A stretch of 64,000 nucleotides of DNA from Platycnemis pennipes (Eukaryota > Arthropoda > Insecta > Odonata > Platycnemididae), in NCBI GenBank assembly GCA_933228895.1, contig OW121855.1, forward strand, positions 48,498,698 through 48,562,697. The letters run 5' to 3'. The notes under the pieces are model-generated. The model worked only from the letters and a program-made list of their open reading frames with translations, had not been told where the DNA came from and ran no database searches. Within the stretch, counting starts at the first letter, position 1; each line of letters opens with the position of its first letter. Below are positions 36,179 through 46,881 of this stretch, piece after piece. Made by a program: the position numbers and the translations under genes.

Positions 36179-36485
36179 AGTCTGGGGAGACGACCGACAG
36201 CTGAGGTAATTTGCACCAATTCAGGAAGAGGTGAGTATTTCGAAAGGAACAGAGGAATGGGGAAGGGATACCCGGCGTCGGCATCTGCCTACTCTTAACG
36301 AGCCAAGGCCAAGTGGTCTACGTTTAACATCCCACCTGACGGACGGAGACAGAACTCGAAGTGCTCTGCACGTCACATCCAAGTCGGGAATGGTATACCA
36401 ATAAAATATCTACCTCATCAGGGATTCAAACCCAAGCTCTCAGGACAGGAATCCAGTAATCTGGCTGTACACCAACCAGATTCCC
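36179..36485 (-). mobile_element. SINE family A, near full-length copy
   Basis: On the minus strand: a tRNA-like head with GGGTTTGAATCCC (box B), then CTCCGTCCGTCAGGTGGGAT, GTTAAACGTAGACCACTTGG, GACGCCGGGTATCCCTTCCC and a 3' end with ACCTCAGCTGTCGGTCGTC. This order equals the TSD-bounded copy at 62104-62422 and helps define the family. Confidence 0.8.
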
Positions 36486-37024
36486 TTGTTTACTAGGGAG
36501 TACCATTAGGCTTTCAAAAACATCATGGTGAAATTTTCATGAACGGCAGAAGGACTTTGAAATGAAGTTACCCACGCTATTAAATTAAATGGTTTTTCAG
36601 AAATTGGATGCAAAATATCATCGAAGCTCCATAAAGTCTTCTCGTAATCTATTAAAAAATCAGAAATTCTTTCCTCTCGGAAGAATTTCTTCCTCAACAA
36701 CAGTCCTAAAGGTCCTACCTATATTTATTAGAGAGATGATAGACCAGCCGGGGGGGTTCTACTTTATCACTTATACTCTCAGTGCCCGACTTTGAAAAAG
36801 TAAGAGGTATCGGATGACCATGCGTAAATGATTGCCGGCACTTCGACAAATGTCAGGTTCTCAAACGCGCCGGTTACAAAAACAACGTTTAATCCGAAAC
36901 AAGGACGCGCGTCGTATATCCCATCGCGCACCCGTGACTATAGGAATCCTCTCTCAAGATATTCATTCGGATTAGAGTGCTGCCTCGGAGGGAATTTCAT
37001 TGAACGAATCATTATTTTTTTACG
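36486..37024. other. No recognisable feature
   Basis: No gene or transposon terminus seen. Composition turns GC-rich at about 37025. Confidence 0.45.
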
Positions 37025-37410
37025 TCGTGTCATCTGCATCCCCTCCCCTTTCCTCTTTCTCGACGGGCCATCACCCCCGAACCGCGATAGGAACCGCTCC
37101 TCCCACACACCCCCCACGGCACCCATCCCTCTTCCTCTCCTCCAAACCAATATCTCTCGTCCCCCCGGCCCCCCTACCACCCTCGACCCTCTCCTCAGAC
37201 TGGGTCACGACTCTCGGCGCGGCGGTGAAAGTGCCCACGATCTCCAGGCCCCACTCAAACCCCTCTACTCACCCCGACCGAAGAGAGCTCTCTTTCTCTT
37301 TCATTCTCACAGCCTCACAATTGTCCAGCCTTGCCTCATACCTCCCCCAGCACTCTCAAGCATCAGCATCCTCCCAAACCATTGAAGACTAAAAGATGTC
37401 CCGACGCCAT
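37025..37410. promoter_or_regulatory. GC-rich, C-rich island
   Basis: A C-rich plus strand (CCCCCGAACCGCGATAGG, CCCCCCGGCCCCCCTACC) with scattered CpG is bounded by AT-rich DNA. The two long frames through it are Pro/Ser-rich composition effects. A regulatory or first-exon role is possible but unsupported by a clear TATA box or donor. Confidence 0.25.
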
Positions 37411-37611
37411 ACGCCATTCCCCTCCCTAACCAGCGTGCACACGCGCCAAGCTAGCACCAAGCTCTCGGTTCCACCGTAAAGAATGAAAAAGAAAACGTTT
37501 TATGGCTCATAGATGAGTTGTCCACTCGTGAGACGGAGAATACGAACGGGACTACTGGGCTGCTAGGACATTCTTTTCAAATTTCTAGCCAGTTGAGGTA
37601 GCAAGCTACTC

Positions 37612-37815
37612 TTAGAGACATGTTGGTCTGATGAAGACAGTTGTCGAGGGAAAAATGAATGGGGAGAACGGTAGTGGAAGGTATCGTCTGAGATAAATGG
37701 AGCAAGTTGTACGTGATTTAATAGACAAGAGTTATAGAAACATGTTTAGCTGATAGGAGGCGCGAGTAGAGAACTGTGTAAAACCAATCTTAGGGTTGAC
37801 AACCTATGATGATGA
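37612..37815 (+). mobile_element. RTE-like LINE 3' fragment
   Basis: GACATGTTGGTCTGATGAAG through GGAGCAAGTTGTACGTGA to the 3' end AAAACCAATCTTAGGGTTGA, then ATGATGATGA. About 200 bp, equivalent to the last part of copy 46379-48124. No target-site duplication was found. Confidence 0.75.
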
Positions 37816-38182
37816 ATACAAAGTAGATGGATAAAAAATATGTCTACATGATCCCATGCAGGAGGATAGATCCAACCCTTAAACAACAGACAAACATTTG
37901 TTAAATAATAAAATAATGCGCATTCGCATATCGTACGAGCTAAAATTTTGCAAGAATAGGAGCAAGAGAGGTAGAGAAGAGCATTATACGTTACGTTAAG
38001 AAGGAAAATTATTGAATAAGTATTGACTTATGATAGGACTTATTATTATAATGTTGCCATGATAGAATGTTTTGTTTTTAAAGTTAATTTCAACAGGTAG
38101 AATAGTTACAGTGCAAAGTGAAACATGAACAGATTACTGTTCACATTGGATGAGAAAAGAAAGGCATGGTATCTGTTATTTA
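37816..38182. other. No recognisable feature
   Basis: AT-rich DNA between the RTE fragment and the second hAT element. Confidence 0.5.
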
Positions 38183-38190
38183 GTCAGTAT

Positions 38191-40972
38191 CAGTGGCGGA
38201 TCTATGGGGTAGGGGGGCTAAGGGGGCTATAGCCCCCCCCCCCCCCATTGGGTTGAAACCTACACTAGATAAAATCGAAATTTTTGGAGGTTACCACTTT
38301 GTACAAAAGTATCTAGTTATATTTTATAAGTATTTAGATATATTTTTCTAAGTATTTAGTTATACTTATTAGTTATATTTAGTTACATTGGAGAAAGCTC
38401 TACATTTTAAACAGTCTATGGAAGCTGCTCCTGGAATTTCAACCAAACATGATGGTCTAATGATCGATAGAAAAAAAAGCGGACATACCTAGTTGAGAAA
38501 AATCGAAAACGATTAAAACCCATAGTAAAAACAATACTATTTCGTGCCCAGAACAACCTCCCCATTAGAGGCCATCGAGATGATGCCAATTTGAGCAGTG
38601 AAGAAGACCAAGATATGGCTCTTCAAGGAAAACAGGAGCTTTTCAAGTCTCTTGTCATTTAGAATAGATGCAGGCGACGAAGACTTAAAATGGCATCTTT
38701 CGACATGCAAACGCAATAACACACTTATTACCAAAACCATCCATAATGATGTGATAGAATGCATTGGTGATTTTTTACGTTAGAAAATAGTTGAAGATGT
38801 AAAAAATGCCAAATATTTCTCCATAATATCTGACGAGACTACCGATGTTAGTAGGAAGGAGCAACTTACATTTTGTGTACGATACATTGATATGAACTCA
38901 TCCATAGTAAAGGAGGAATTTATTGGCTTCATTGAGCTCAAATCAACAACGAGCTTGGCTATAAAATCAACGATAGACGAAGAGATGTCAAAACTTGGCT
39001 TTTCATATGTGGTCAAGGGTACGACGGAGGATCAAATATGGCGGGACATTTACACGGCGTGCATGCCCTAATATCGCAGCAACAGCCACTCGCAATTTAC
39101 ACTAATTGCTTCAGTCACTTTAACTTGTGCATCACAAAATGTTGCGAAATTCCAGCTATAAGAAATGTTATGGGAACGGTTGGAACTGTTTCTGTCTTCC
39201 TATTGGCCTCCGCTCATCGAATATATGCTCTTATCGATGTTCTCGAAAAGATGACTTTCTCCGAATCAAAAAAACAGAGACTGAAGGAACTTTTCTCTAC
39301 ACGATGGGTCGAGAGACATGATAGCCTCATCACCTTTAAAGAGTTAATTGTTCATGTTGTCACAGTACTGAAAGATTTGATTGTCAACAAAACGCCAGAA
39401 GTGTCGTCTGAAGCGTACATGTTATCCTGCGTTATCAAAAAAAGCGAATTTGTTGTTGGCCTTGAAGTTGAAGCCTACTGCCTTGGTTTAACTTTAAGAC
39501 TAAGTCAACGGTTGCAAAGCCCCAAGCAGGATATCTCGTCTGCTTTAGTTAACGTAACTGACATGTTGGAGAACTTCAAAAAAATATTCGGCGCGAAGCC
39601 GAACTTGAGTTCAACAGACTGTACGAAAACTCCCTTCAAGTAGAAGATGAGCTGGGGTTTGAAATATCAACACCGAGAACATGCCTGCGTTAAAGAAACA
39701 GAAGCAACGCGCCCGCAGAAAATCCTGAACAATATTTCAGGTGATCAGTCTTCCTGCCTCTTTTGGATCATTTTATTTCAGAGATAGATGCAAGATTCAG
39801 CTGAGGTTTCCGTGGAGTCCTTCCTTTTGAAGGCCTCATTCCCTCCAACCATCAAGATTCACGGACAAGGAAATTCTAGCTGCTGCTGAAAAATATCAAA
39901 CTTATACTGAAGAGATTGGAAGTACCACCTTGATGGTGGGAGAAATCGAGATGTGGAGAAACAAATGGAGCAACATATGCAATCCGCCTGAAACAGTCTT
40001 TGATACAATCAAAGAATTGGACATTTCTTTTTTCCCAATGATCAGTATTCTCCTTCAAGTTTTGGGAACGATCCCTGTTACAACTGCAACAGCGGAACGT
40101 TCATTTTCAACGCTAAGAAGGTAATTATAAATAGGTATGTATTATAAACTTTCTAAATCAGTCATGTTATCAAGCCCTTTTATGTTTGTTGTTTCAAAGA
40201 TCTTTTTTGTTTTGGGTTGAAGACTTATTTGAGAAGTACTATGGGAGATGTACGATTAAATGGACTGGCACTCGGAAACGTGTCAAAAGAAAGGGAGATA
40301 CCAGTAGACGAAGTAATCAGCATATTTAGCAGGGCTAAGAATAGACAGATGAGTGTAGAGAACTGGGAAAATGGTTCATAACGCAGCTTCCACAACAACT
40401 CGGCGAAGAATGTCATTATTGCTTTTTAAGTTAAACCACTGTATTCACTCGGAAGTAATTTTTTTTACTATTTTATAGCACCCATTATAAATTCCCCGTT
40501 TCATTGTTAAGTATCTCTAGTTCAAATATCAACAAGCAGTCAAATTAAAATTAATTGTAATTACATTTTGAATGTTTTTTCCTATTCAAACTTCCTGACT
40601 CTTGTTTATCGTAAACATTTAATAATAAAAAATAATGAACTTATCTAATCATAAGTGATTTGACTATATTTGTGTTCCTTATCATTTAGTCATACTTTAA
40701 AAACTAGATAAAGCAATATCATAAGTTTTTATTATTAATATTACCGGTATTTTAATCTAGGCCAAAATGACCACCATAAACCTTTAACTAATAAAATGAC
40801 CTACTACATGTGCATAGTAGTGTCTTTTTTCATCAAAGAATTAGCCTAAAACCACCGCTTTTGAGTCTTGAAAATCCCTAATTTCCAAAATCCCCGAACA
40901 CCCCTTCGGCTGGGGGGAATTTCCCCCCCCCCCCCCACCCCCCCTCTTGGTCCAAACCTAGATCCGCCAATG
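38191..40972 (+). mobile_element. hAT transposon, copy 2 (complete ends)
   Basis: It starts CAGTGGCGGATCTA and ends TAGATCCGCCAATG, where the right end has one substitution relative to copy 1. It is flanked by an exact 8-bp duplication GTCAGTAT (38183-38190 and 40973-40980). The 2782-bp element is collinear with copy 1 after removal of the nested LINE. The sub-terminal G/C-rich palindrome has expanded C runs here (also at 40923-40944), a likely slippage or assembly-error site. Both copies lie on the plus strand about 35 kb apart. Confidence 0.95.
38548..40381 (+). pseudogene. hAT transposase pseudogene (DUF4371 / ZMYM1-like), copy 2
   Basis: Pieces in order: GDEDLKWHLSTCKRN at about 38675, FSIISDETTD with the first catalytic Asp at about 38815, YDGGSNMAG at about 39020, CFSHFNLCI (shortened relative to copy 1) at about 39110, and TATAERSFSTLRR at about 40085-40119. 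The last exon runs 40216-40381 (ends SVENWENGS). Here the donor AAG|GTAATT at 40121 is intact, but the acceptor has become GG at 40214-40215, the reverse of copy 1. A TAG follows FLR at 38781-38783; the same TAG precedes KIVE-type residues in copy 1. A deletion near 39008 and further frameshifts also break the frame. No N-terminal zinc finger is found. Confidence 0.9.
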
Positions 40973-40980
40973 GTCAGTAT

Positions 40981-41985
40981 GAAGCATCAATCAAGGATAG
41001 GGAAAAGGAGAAATGAAATAGTTCCATGGTCATGAAGCTGCTTGGTTGTAAACAAAGTGTGCACAGAAATAAACAGTGTGCACCGAAAAACCACGGTGGA
41101 TAACTCTGAAATAAAGAGTTAAAGACCTGAATAGAAGCCTAAGACCAAAACTTTATAGAAAGAGCACGGCTTCCTCGCTATCGCACAGGAGTGATATATT
41201 TTGAGCAACGTTATAGTTGTGGCAACCATTGTTCATATGTATCAACGTCATTTATGCCGAGCAAGGACGAATGCAAACAAAATCTACAGTCGTCGTTGGG
41301 TACCATAATGACCGGGAGGATTATTTGTTTTTTAGGTAAATATGAACGTGATAAAGTCTATGGGAATTGCATCCCTGTCACAATTCAAAAACAAAAATAT
41401 CCATATGAAAAAGTAAAGACATTATTTGTGAGAAGTATCAATGCCCCGTGGATAAATTGAGAGAATTTGACCGAATCACAAATATACCGTGTACATGAGA
41501 TGAAAAGACTGACAAAAATATGGACTCACGGCAAATTATTACCTCAATTCAATAAAATATGACAAGTCGTATTCACATTCCATCCACATGGCAAAGATAC
41601 GACAGGGGAAAGTGTCGGAAGTGTAAAAGGAAAATTTATGAATCCGTCATGCCGGTACTTCAGCTTTATTTCAAATAGTAATTTTTTGCAGTTGAAGGTA
41701 TTGCCGTTCCTTCACTATTCATGGGTTAGCATTCCACATGTGCGCTTTAAAATGAAAAATTTCCAGGATAACTTTACAGTCCAAAGGTCGATATGACGGG
41801 GTGTCTAGTGGCAATGGCGGAGGTGTAGAAGGAATTACTATATTCATTTCCTGCAAGTATATCCAATCCTGAATCGTGGGGCACGCGTCTACAGGTTTCA
41901 TTCTGAACCGAGATGCATTAGCATTTATAAATTCGTTTTCATATGTGTATAGAAAGCCGTCCGTCGGATACGAACCGGTGCATAA
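40981..41985. other. No recognised gene
   Basis: At about 41955-41985 a fragment with GCCGTCCGTCGGATACGAAC may be a scrap of SINE body. The frame at 41191-41460 has no recognised family. Confidence 0.4.
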
Positions 41986-43665
41986 TCCATACTAATATAT
42001 AAAAATGTAATGGTGTCTGTCTGTCTGTCTGTGTGTCTGTCTGTTGCTCAATCACGCAAAAACTACTAAACGGATTGAGCTGAAATTTGGTATGTAGATA
42101 GGAAATGTGTCTGGGCAGAACATAGGCTATGTTAAAATACCCTCAGGGTCCCCAAAAGCCCCTGAATGGGCCCTTAGATGGATCCTGGTGGTCCCTGGCA
42201 TTGAGTTCGGTGCAGTGGTCTCGTTTTTTGCTTATTTTAAGTACTTCCATTCAAGACACAGGGTTGGAATTTTTTTTATCGGATGGCTGAATAAATTAAG
42301 TTTCTAATTCTTTCAATCGATTTTCTATTACGCTTAGTTTTTGTCTTAAAATCATAGTTTTAGCTGAAAAATCCCATATTTTCCTCTGAAATCAACAATA
42401 GCATATTTCCTTGACAACCAGAGATCGGTGTGAATGTCCTTTGATTTTCAAAGGACGTTCAAGCCTCTAGCATTTAAATGTCACGTTTTTCTGCAGGCTC
42501 ATGATAACACGTAGAAATAATTATATATACGAGGGGCCCAGAGTCCCAAGGGTCCCATTTTTGATGTCTCTTAAGGTTTGAAAAAGAAGTTAAAAAAGAG
42601 AAACGAATAACGGTCACAGCCTCGTGGCGTTTCTCGGGTAATGTTTATAACCGTAAAAAAAGTTTTCTTCCCAGTACGAGAGACGGGCTACATAGAATAT
42701 GTATAGAGGTACTTTGTGTTCTCGCTGTATGACCGTTTGGTTGGTGCATCTAAGCGTGATTTGAGTCGGCAGATTAGGGTAATATGAAAATAGCTAAACA
42801 ATGATCTCACGATAAGTAGAGAATTATGTAGTTCTATCTATCATGAGCTGTTCGGCAATGCGGATTCGCTATCCCGTTCTTTAATTAAAGGGGATAACAC
42901 CATAATTTATGCTTGGCACGCAATCATTGTAAAACCTTTGATGGATCACTTGAAAGTTTTGAAAAATCGAAAACTAAAGCATGAGGTTTTAAAAACGACA
43001 CATTCAAGGTGAAAGCTTAAAAACGTTCCAGGTTGTCTTTCATATTCTCTAGATATTTTCATGTTTTACATGACCCTTATCATATTCCTTGACTTTTCCC
43101 GGTTCTCCAGGTTTTTTGGACCTTTTGCAATCCTGCTGTCTGTATGAAAATAGTAAAAATCAGAAAATATTTTAAGCTGCTAAACGAGCAATTCGCAAGG
43201 GCTCTTTGTACATAAAATCTAAGATAAGAAATCAAGATTCCCTTCTGTACAAATAGAACTACATCATTATTTCTAACTTTTTTCGATAAATCCAATGCAT
43301 ATTACAACAAGTATACTCTTCAATATATATTCTCAAAGTAGCTCTCATTGGGGCACTGCATGTATATCGGAGAACACTTACGTAGTAAACGATAAAGGAA
43401 TTAAATAATCGTAGGAATGAAATAGACTACGCATGCAATTAAATATTTTTGGATTTTCCGTGCATCAAAGAGGATCAACAGTCACTCATCTCTCCGAGCA
43501 CCTGGAAAATGGTCAGCTGGTCTACTATAACGACCACTATGTGCAACATAGGGCACCAACTCCTCAAATGACCGCGCTAACAGTATTCAATAGACAGTGG
43601 TTTTCTTACAAAATAAGTTCAATGTTTTTCACACCCGTTGAATTTCAACGGGTACCTTCCGCTAG
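41986..43665 (+). mobile_element. Helitron, internally deleted (1680 bp)
   Basis: The 5' end TCCATACTAATATATAA follows an A, and the 3' end CTAG (43662-43665) precedes a T, as for Helitron insertion between A and T without target duplication. The start is followed by a GTCTGTCTGTCTGTCTG run and ACGCAAAAACTACTAAACGG, a well-known arthropod Helitron 5' pattern. Nine bases before the CTAG lies a strong hairpin, ACCCGTTGAA-T-TTCAACGGGT (43633-43653). Helitrons move by rolling-circle replication using a Rep-helicase. Only a scrap of that coding sequence remains (43433-43610), so this copy is non-autonomous. Confidence 0.88.
43433..43610 (+). pseudogene. Helitron Rep-helicase remnant
   Basis: The frame encodes THLSEHLENGQLVYYNDHY, then PTPQMTALTVFNRQW. 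This resembles the conserved L(P)xHLxNxQxVYF...TTLTAFF segment near the helicase region of Helitron proteins. The first Met at 43433 is not a true start. The rest of the roughly 1500-residue protein is gone. Its position close to the 3' terminus and its strand agree with the element's orientation. Recognition is by motif, without alignment. Confidence 0.65.
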
Positions 43666-44639
43666 TATAATATAATAAACCAGAGCATAATATAATATAA
43701 TAACCGGAGCATATATAATCCTAGAGTTACCACTGGCTCGTAGGCCCCACCACACAAATCACAATACCGCCCAATTCCAAGTCAAAAGAAAGAGCATCCT
43801 TAGCCGCACCGATTGCAGTCTCGCAGTAGCGGAGAGAGAGTGAACCCTATCCGCCCCTATTAGCGAGCCACAGATAACTATCGCCCTTTTTTGTAAGAGT
43901 ATCGAGAGTTGTTCGGGTTAACGGGAGCGACAGCCTCAGCTGTTCGCAAACGAAAGGGAGGAGACGTGAACGATAATTATCTCGATCCTGTTTTCGTGGA
44001 AGGGTTTCCTCGTTCGCGAGCACGCGATACTGTTGCAAGCCCTCTTCCGGATGGACTCCCAGAGGGGAGTATTTGTATTTTTTTTAGCACAGATCACGAT
44101 GTTAGCGTCGCAGCTACCTTAACGGGTTAATTATTCAGGTAGATGCTTTCTTCCTAATCGCCATCAGGGTCTGCGACCGCTCCAATTTTATTCCTCTATC
44201 AAGGTATGCACCATTTGTTTTTATTCGTAGGCATTTGAGTACCCCTTTGCATACTTTAGTACTTACAGAATTCACAAATTCCTGGTTGAACTATATGGAA
44301 AACTCGAATTACTCGAACAGGTTTGCTTCATAAAAACTTGGCATTCAACTGGTGTCTTCAGAACTTAGGACCAAAAATTGAAGTCACTGAGGGTAGTGGT
44401 AACCATGTGAGAGTTGTTCGTACAAAAGCGTTCGAATGAAAACAGCGGTATTCATCTACATGCTCCAGTATTCATAAAGGTACTGGAGTAGTTGCGTGAT
44501 TATTAATCCGTGTTCTCGTCTTCAGGCATATGCAACCAGGTATTCAAGTATCTGTCGAAGCGATGAAGTTGTAGAGCTTATATTAGAAAACCCATGCACT
44601 CATCCAAGATACTCATGTACTCATTCGGGTATATCTATT
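43666..44639. other. No recognised gene; short AT-rich tandem at the start
   Basis: Immediately after the Helitron, 43667-43722 holds about two copies of a TATAATATAATAAACCAGAGCA-like unit. A modestly GC-rich stretch (43900-44130) has an open frame without recognisable family. From about 44400 onward, degenerate GTACTCAT-like steps appear. Confidence 0.4.
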
Positions 44640-45345
44640 TATGCATAGTACCCTGCGAGCCACCATTAAGGTGTGAGGCCGATAGTAAATCTTCACCAAA
44701 TGAGCACTACCTACCATGCTTAAACAAGATTAGTAGCTAAATTTTAGTTGAATCATAACAATTTAAACGAGATTTAAAGAGCAGAGTAAGCATTCATAAA
44801 CGTGATGATAGTTGAATTAGCTACAAGTCTTGACACCAAATTAATTAGCTAGGCTTCCGTTAGATAAACTTGTGCATATGCTTAATATAATCAAGAGAGT
44901 TCAGATTGAAATGATCTAGGCTACCGTTTGACAAACTTGTAAATAAATTTTTGAATATAACTACGACAATTCAGATCCGTAATAGTACGAGGAAGGAAAG
45001 GCATCTCAAATCTGTCGGTTTGGTAATCAATTTTCATAATGTTATGTTTATGGTACAATTTACCATAATTAATAGAATTTCACAAAATATGTGAGCGTAG
45101 TCAGAAAAAATATCGTCTTGAGTTTACTTAAGAGATTAATTCTGTATTCTAATAGAGGCCCAACTAAGGAAAAGTAGCTATTTTATCGCACAGGATCGTC
45201 ACACTTCCCCAGTATCCTTTATATAAATCCCAATCTACGATTAGCTTGATCGATGATTTTCCGTACATTTTAACCACGAAAGAGCATTTGCTAGTCTTAT
45301 TGCAAGGTATTTAATGGGTTCTGCGTTTATTAATTTGCTATTTTT
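44640..45345 (-). mobile_element. CR1/L2-like LINE, old copy
   Basis: The minus strand begins at about 45345 with AATTAATAAACGCAGAACCC. This aligns to the RT segment of the copy at 46882 (its AATGAATTAAAAAACGCGG). It continues with heavily mutated YLGIRLTxxLSW-type coding and a 3' UTR. It ends at about 44645 with CACACCTTAATGGTGGCTCG, CAGGGTA and a degenerate tail. Too mutated for any frame. Confidence 0.65.
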
Positions 45346-45429
45346 AATTTGATAAGTTCCCATGTACTCATCGAAGTATCCATGTGATTATCCATCTCCT
45401 CATGTGCCCATCATCTACATTGCAAGCTA

Positions 45430-45610
45430 CCACAAAGGTGTGTGGAAGGGGGTGATTTCTCACCAAACATGCACTACATATCATGCATAAAAAAGGAATA
45501 GTATTAATATACCAGTCAGAACTTCACTATTTAAAAAAGATAGAAATTGCAAAGCAAACATGCAAAAAAATTCTGTTAGTAGGGTTAGCTTTAAGTACTC
45601 ATACCAACAT
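45430..45610 (-). mobile_element. CR1/L2-like LINE 3' UTR fragment
   Basis: The minus strand reads CTAACCCTACTAACAG, GCATGTTTGGTGAGAAATCA, CCCCCTTCCACACACC and GGTAGCTTGCAATGTAGATG. These match the 3' UTR and terminal stem-loop at 47690-47871. Its tail merges into TCATGTGCCCATC-type degenerate repeats shared with the neighbouring copy. Confidence 0.8.
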
Positions 45611-46366
45611 GCAGCTACCAATGCTAACCATTGCTACTCTCCGATTGGACATTTTACCGTTATTTACCGTTATTCGTATCTCTAATTAATCATCGAGGGA
45701 TCCAAGTACCCACGTTTACATTCTAGTACTCAAATACCTATGAATAAGTACATATGGTACACTCCCACCGCTATCTACCCTCCTTTACAAAATCTACCAA
45801 TAAACCTGGTCTAAATGAGCATATCGGGCATTTTACAATATCTACCATTCATTACCATCGCCGTTTACTGTAGTACCTGCACTTATATTTCTCACGTGGA
45901 TGAATGGTAACAGAATCATTGTTAACACCGGTTAGAACAACGGCTGGCAATAAAGGCCGTGTGACAGTGTGTCGTATCTCTTGATTGCAGTGGTTTCCCC
46001 GGAGGAGCGTTAACGGGTGAGGTCATTCACGCCGTAATGGAAAGGTAGGAAATGGGACAGAATGAACAAGGGAGTGGAGGAGGGAGTTGAGGAAAACGAG
46101 TTTGCCGGCATTGGCCCGCTCTCCACGAAAGGCTCCGAAGTGCTTACCGTCCCACCCGACATACTTCACATTGTGCTTCACTACTATGCTCTCCCCAATG
46201 AGCTGCAGAAGCAATGAAACACAGCTTTAAATTCTTTACTGAAATGAACTTAAACGCAACCAGTGAATACCAATTTCAGTTGAGTTCAATGAATTCCTGA
46301 ATTCATTATTCAACACCTTAAGTTCTGATTTGAAAATCACAAAAAAACCTGTAATTAATTAAATGC
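45611..46366. other. No assured feature; faint minus-strand exon-like signal
   Basis: At 46148-46202 (minus) a 55-nt frame lies between TTGCTTCTGCAG and GTAAGC (see findings). It is not strong enough to be called a gene. The rest is unassigned. Confidence 0.4.
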
Positions 46367-46881
46367 ATATTAAAAGAACAGAGTGGGATCTGAACTAGAT
46401 TCTAGTAACCATGGAAAGTACAATGGCCAGATATCAACTGAAGATAAATAAGACGAACACTAAGATATTGGTGTGCAGCAAGAAACAAAAGGCCAAAACC
46501 AATTTCAAACTAGGAAAACAAAAACTTGATGGGGTGAAAGAGTTCTGTTACCTATAGGAAGCCGAATAACCAGCGATGGACGAAGCAAGAAAGAAATAGT
46601 AAGTAGAATAGCCCAGGCAAAGAAGGCGTTCTATCAAAAGAAGAATTTACTTACATCTGGAAATACAAGCGTAGAAGTAAGGAAACAATTCATCAGGACG
46701 TACATCTGGAGCATGTTTCTTTACGGCAGTGAGGCATGGACAATGGCAGCAGCAGAGAAGAAAAGGGTGGAAGCATTCGAAATGTGGTGCTACAGAAGAA
46801 TGATGAACATAAAATGGATCGACCGAGTGATAAACAAAGAAGTGTTAAGAAGAGTGGGAGAAAAATGAAGCCTTCTGAAAA

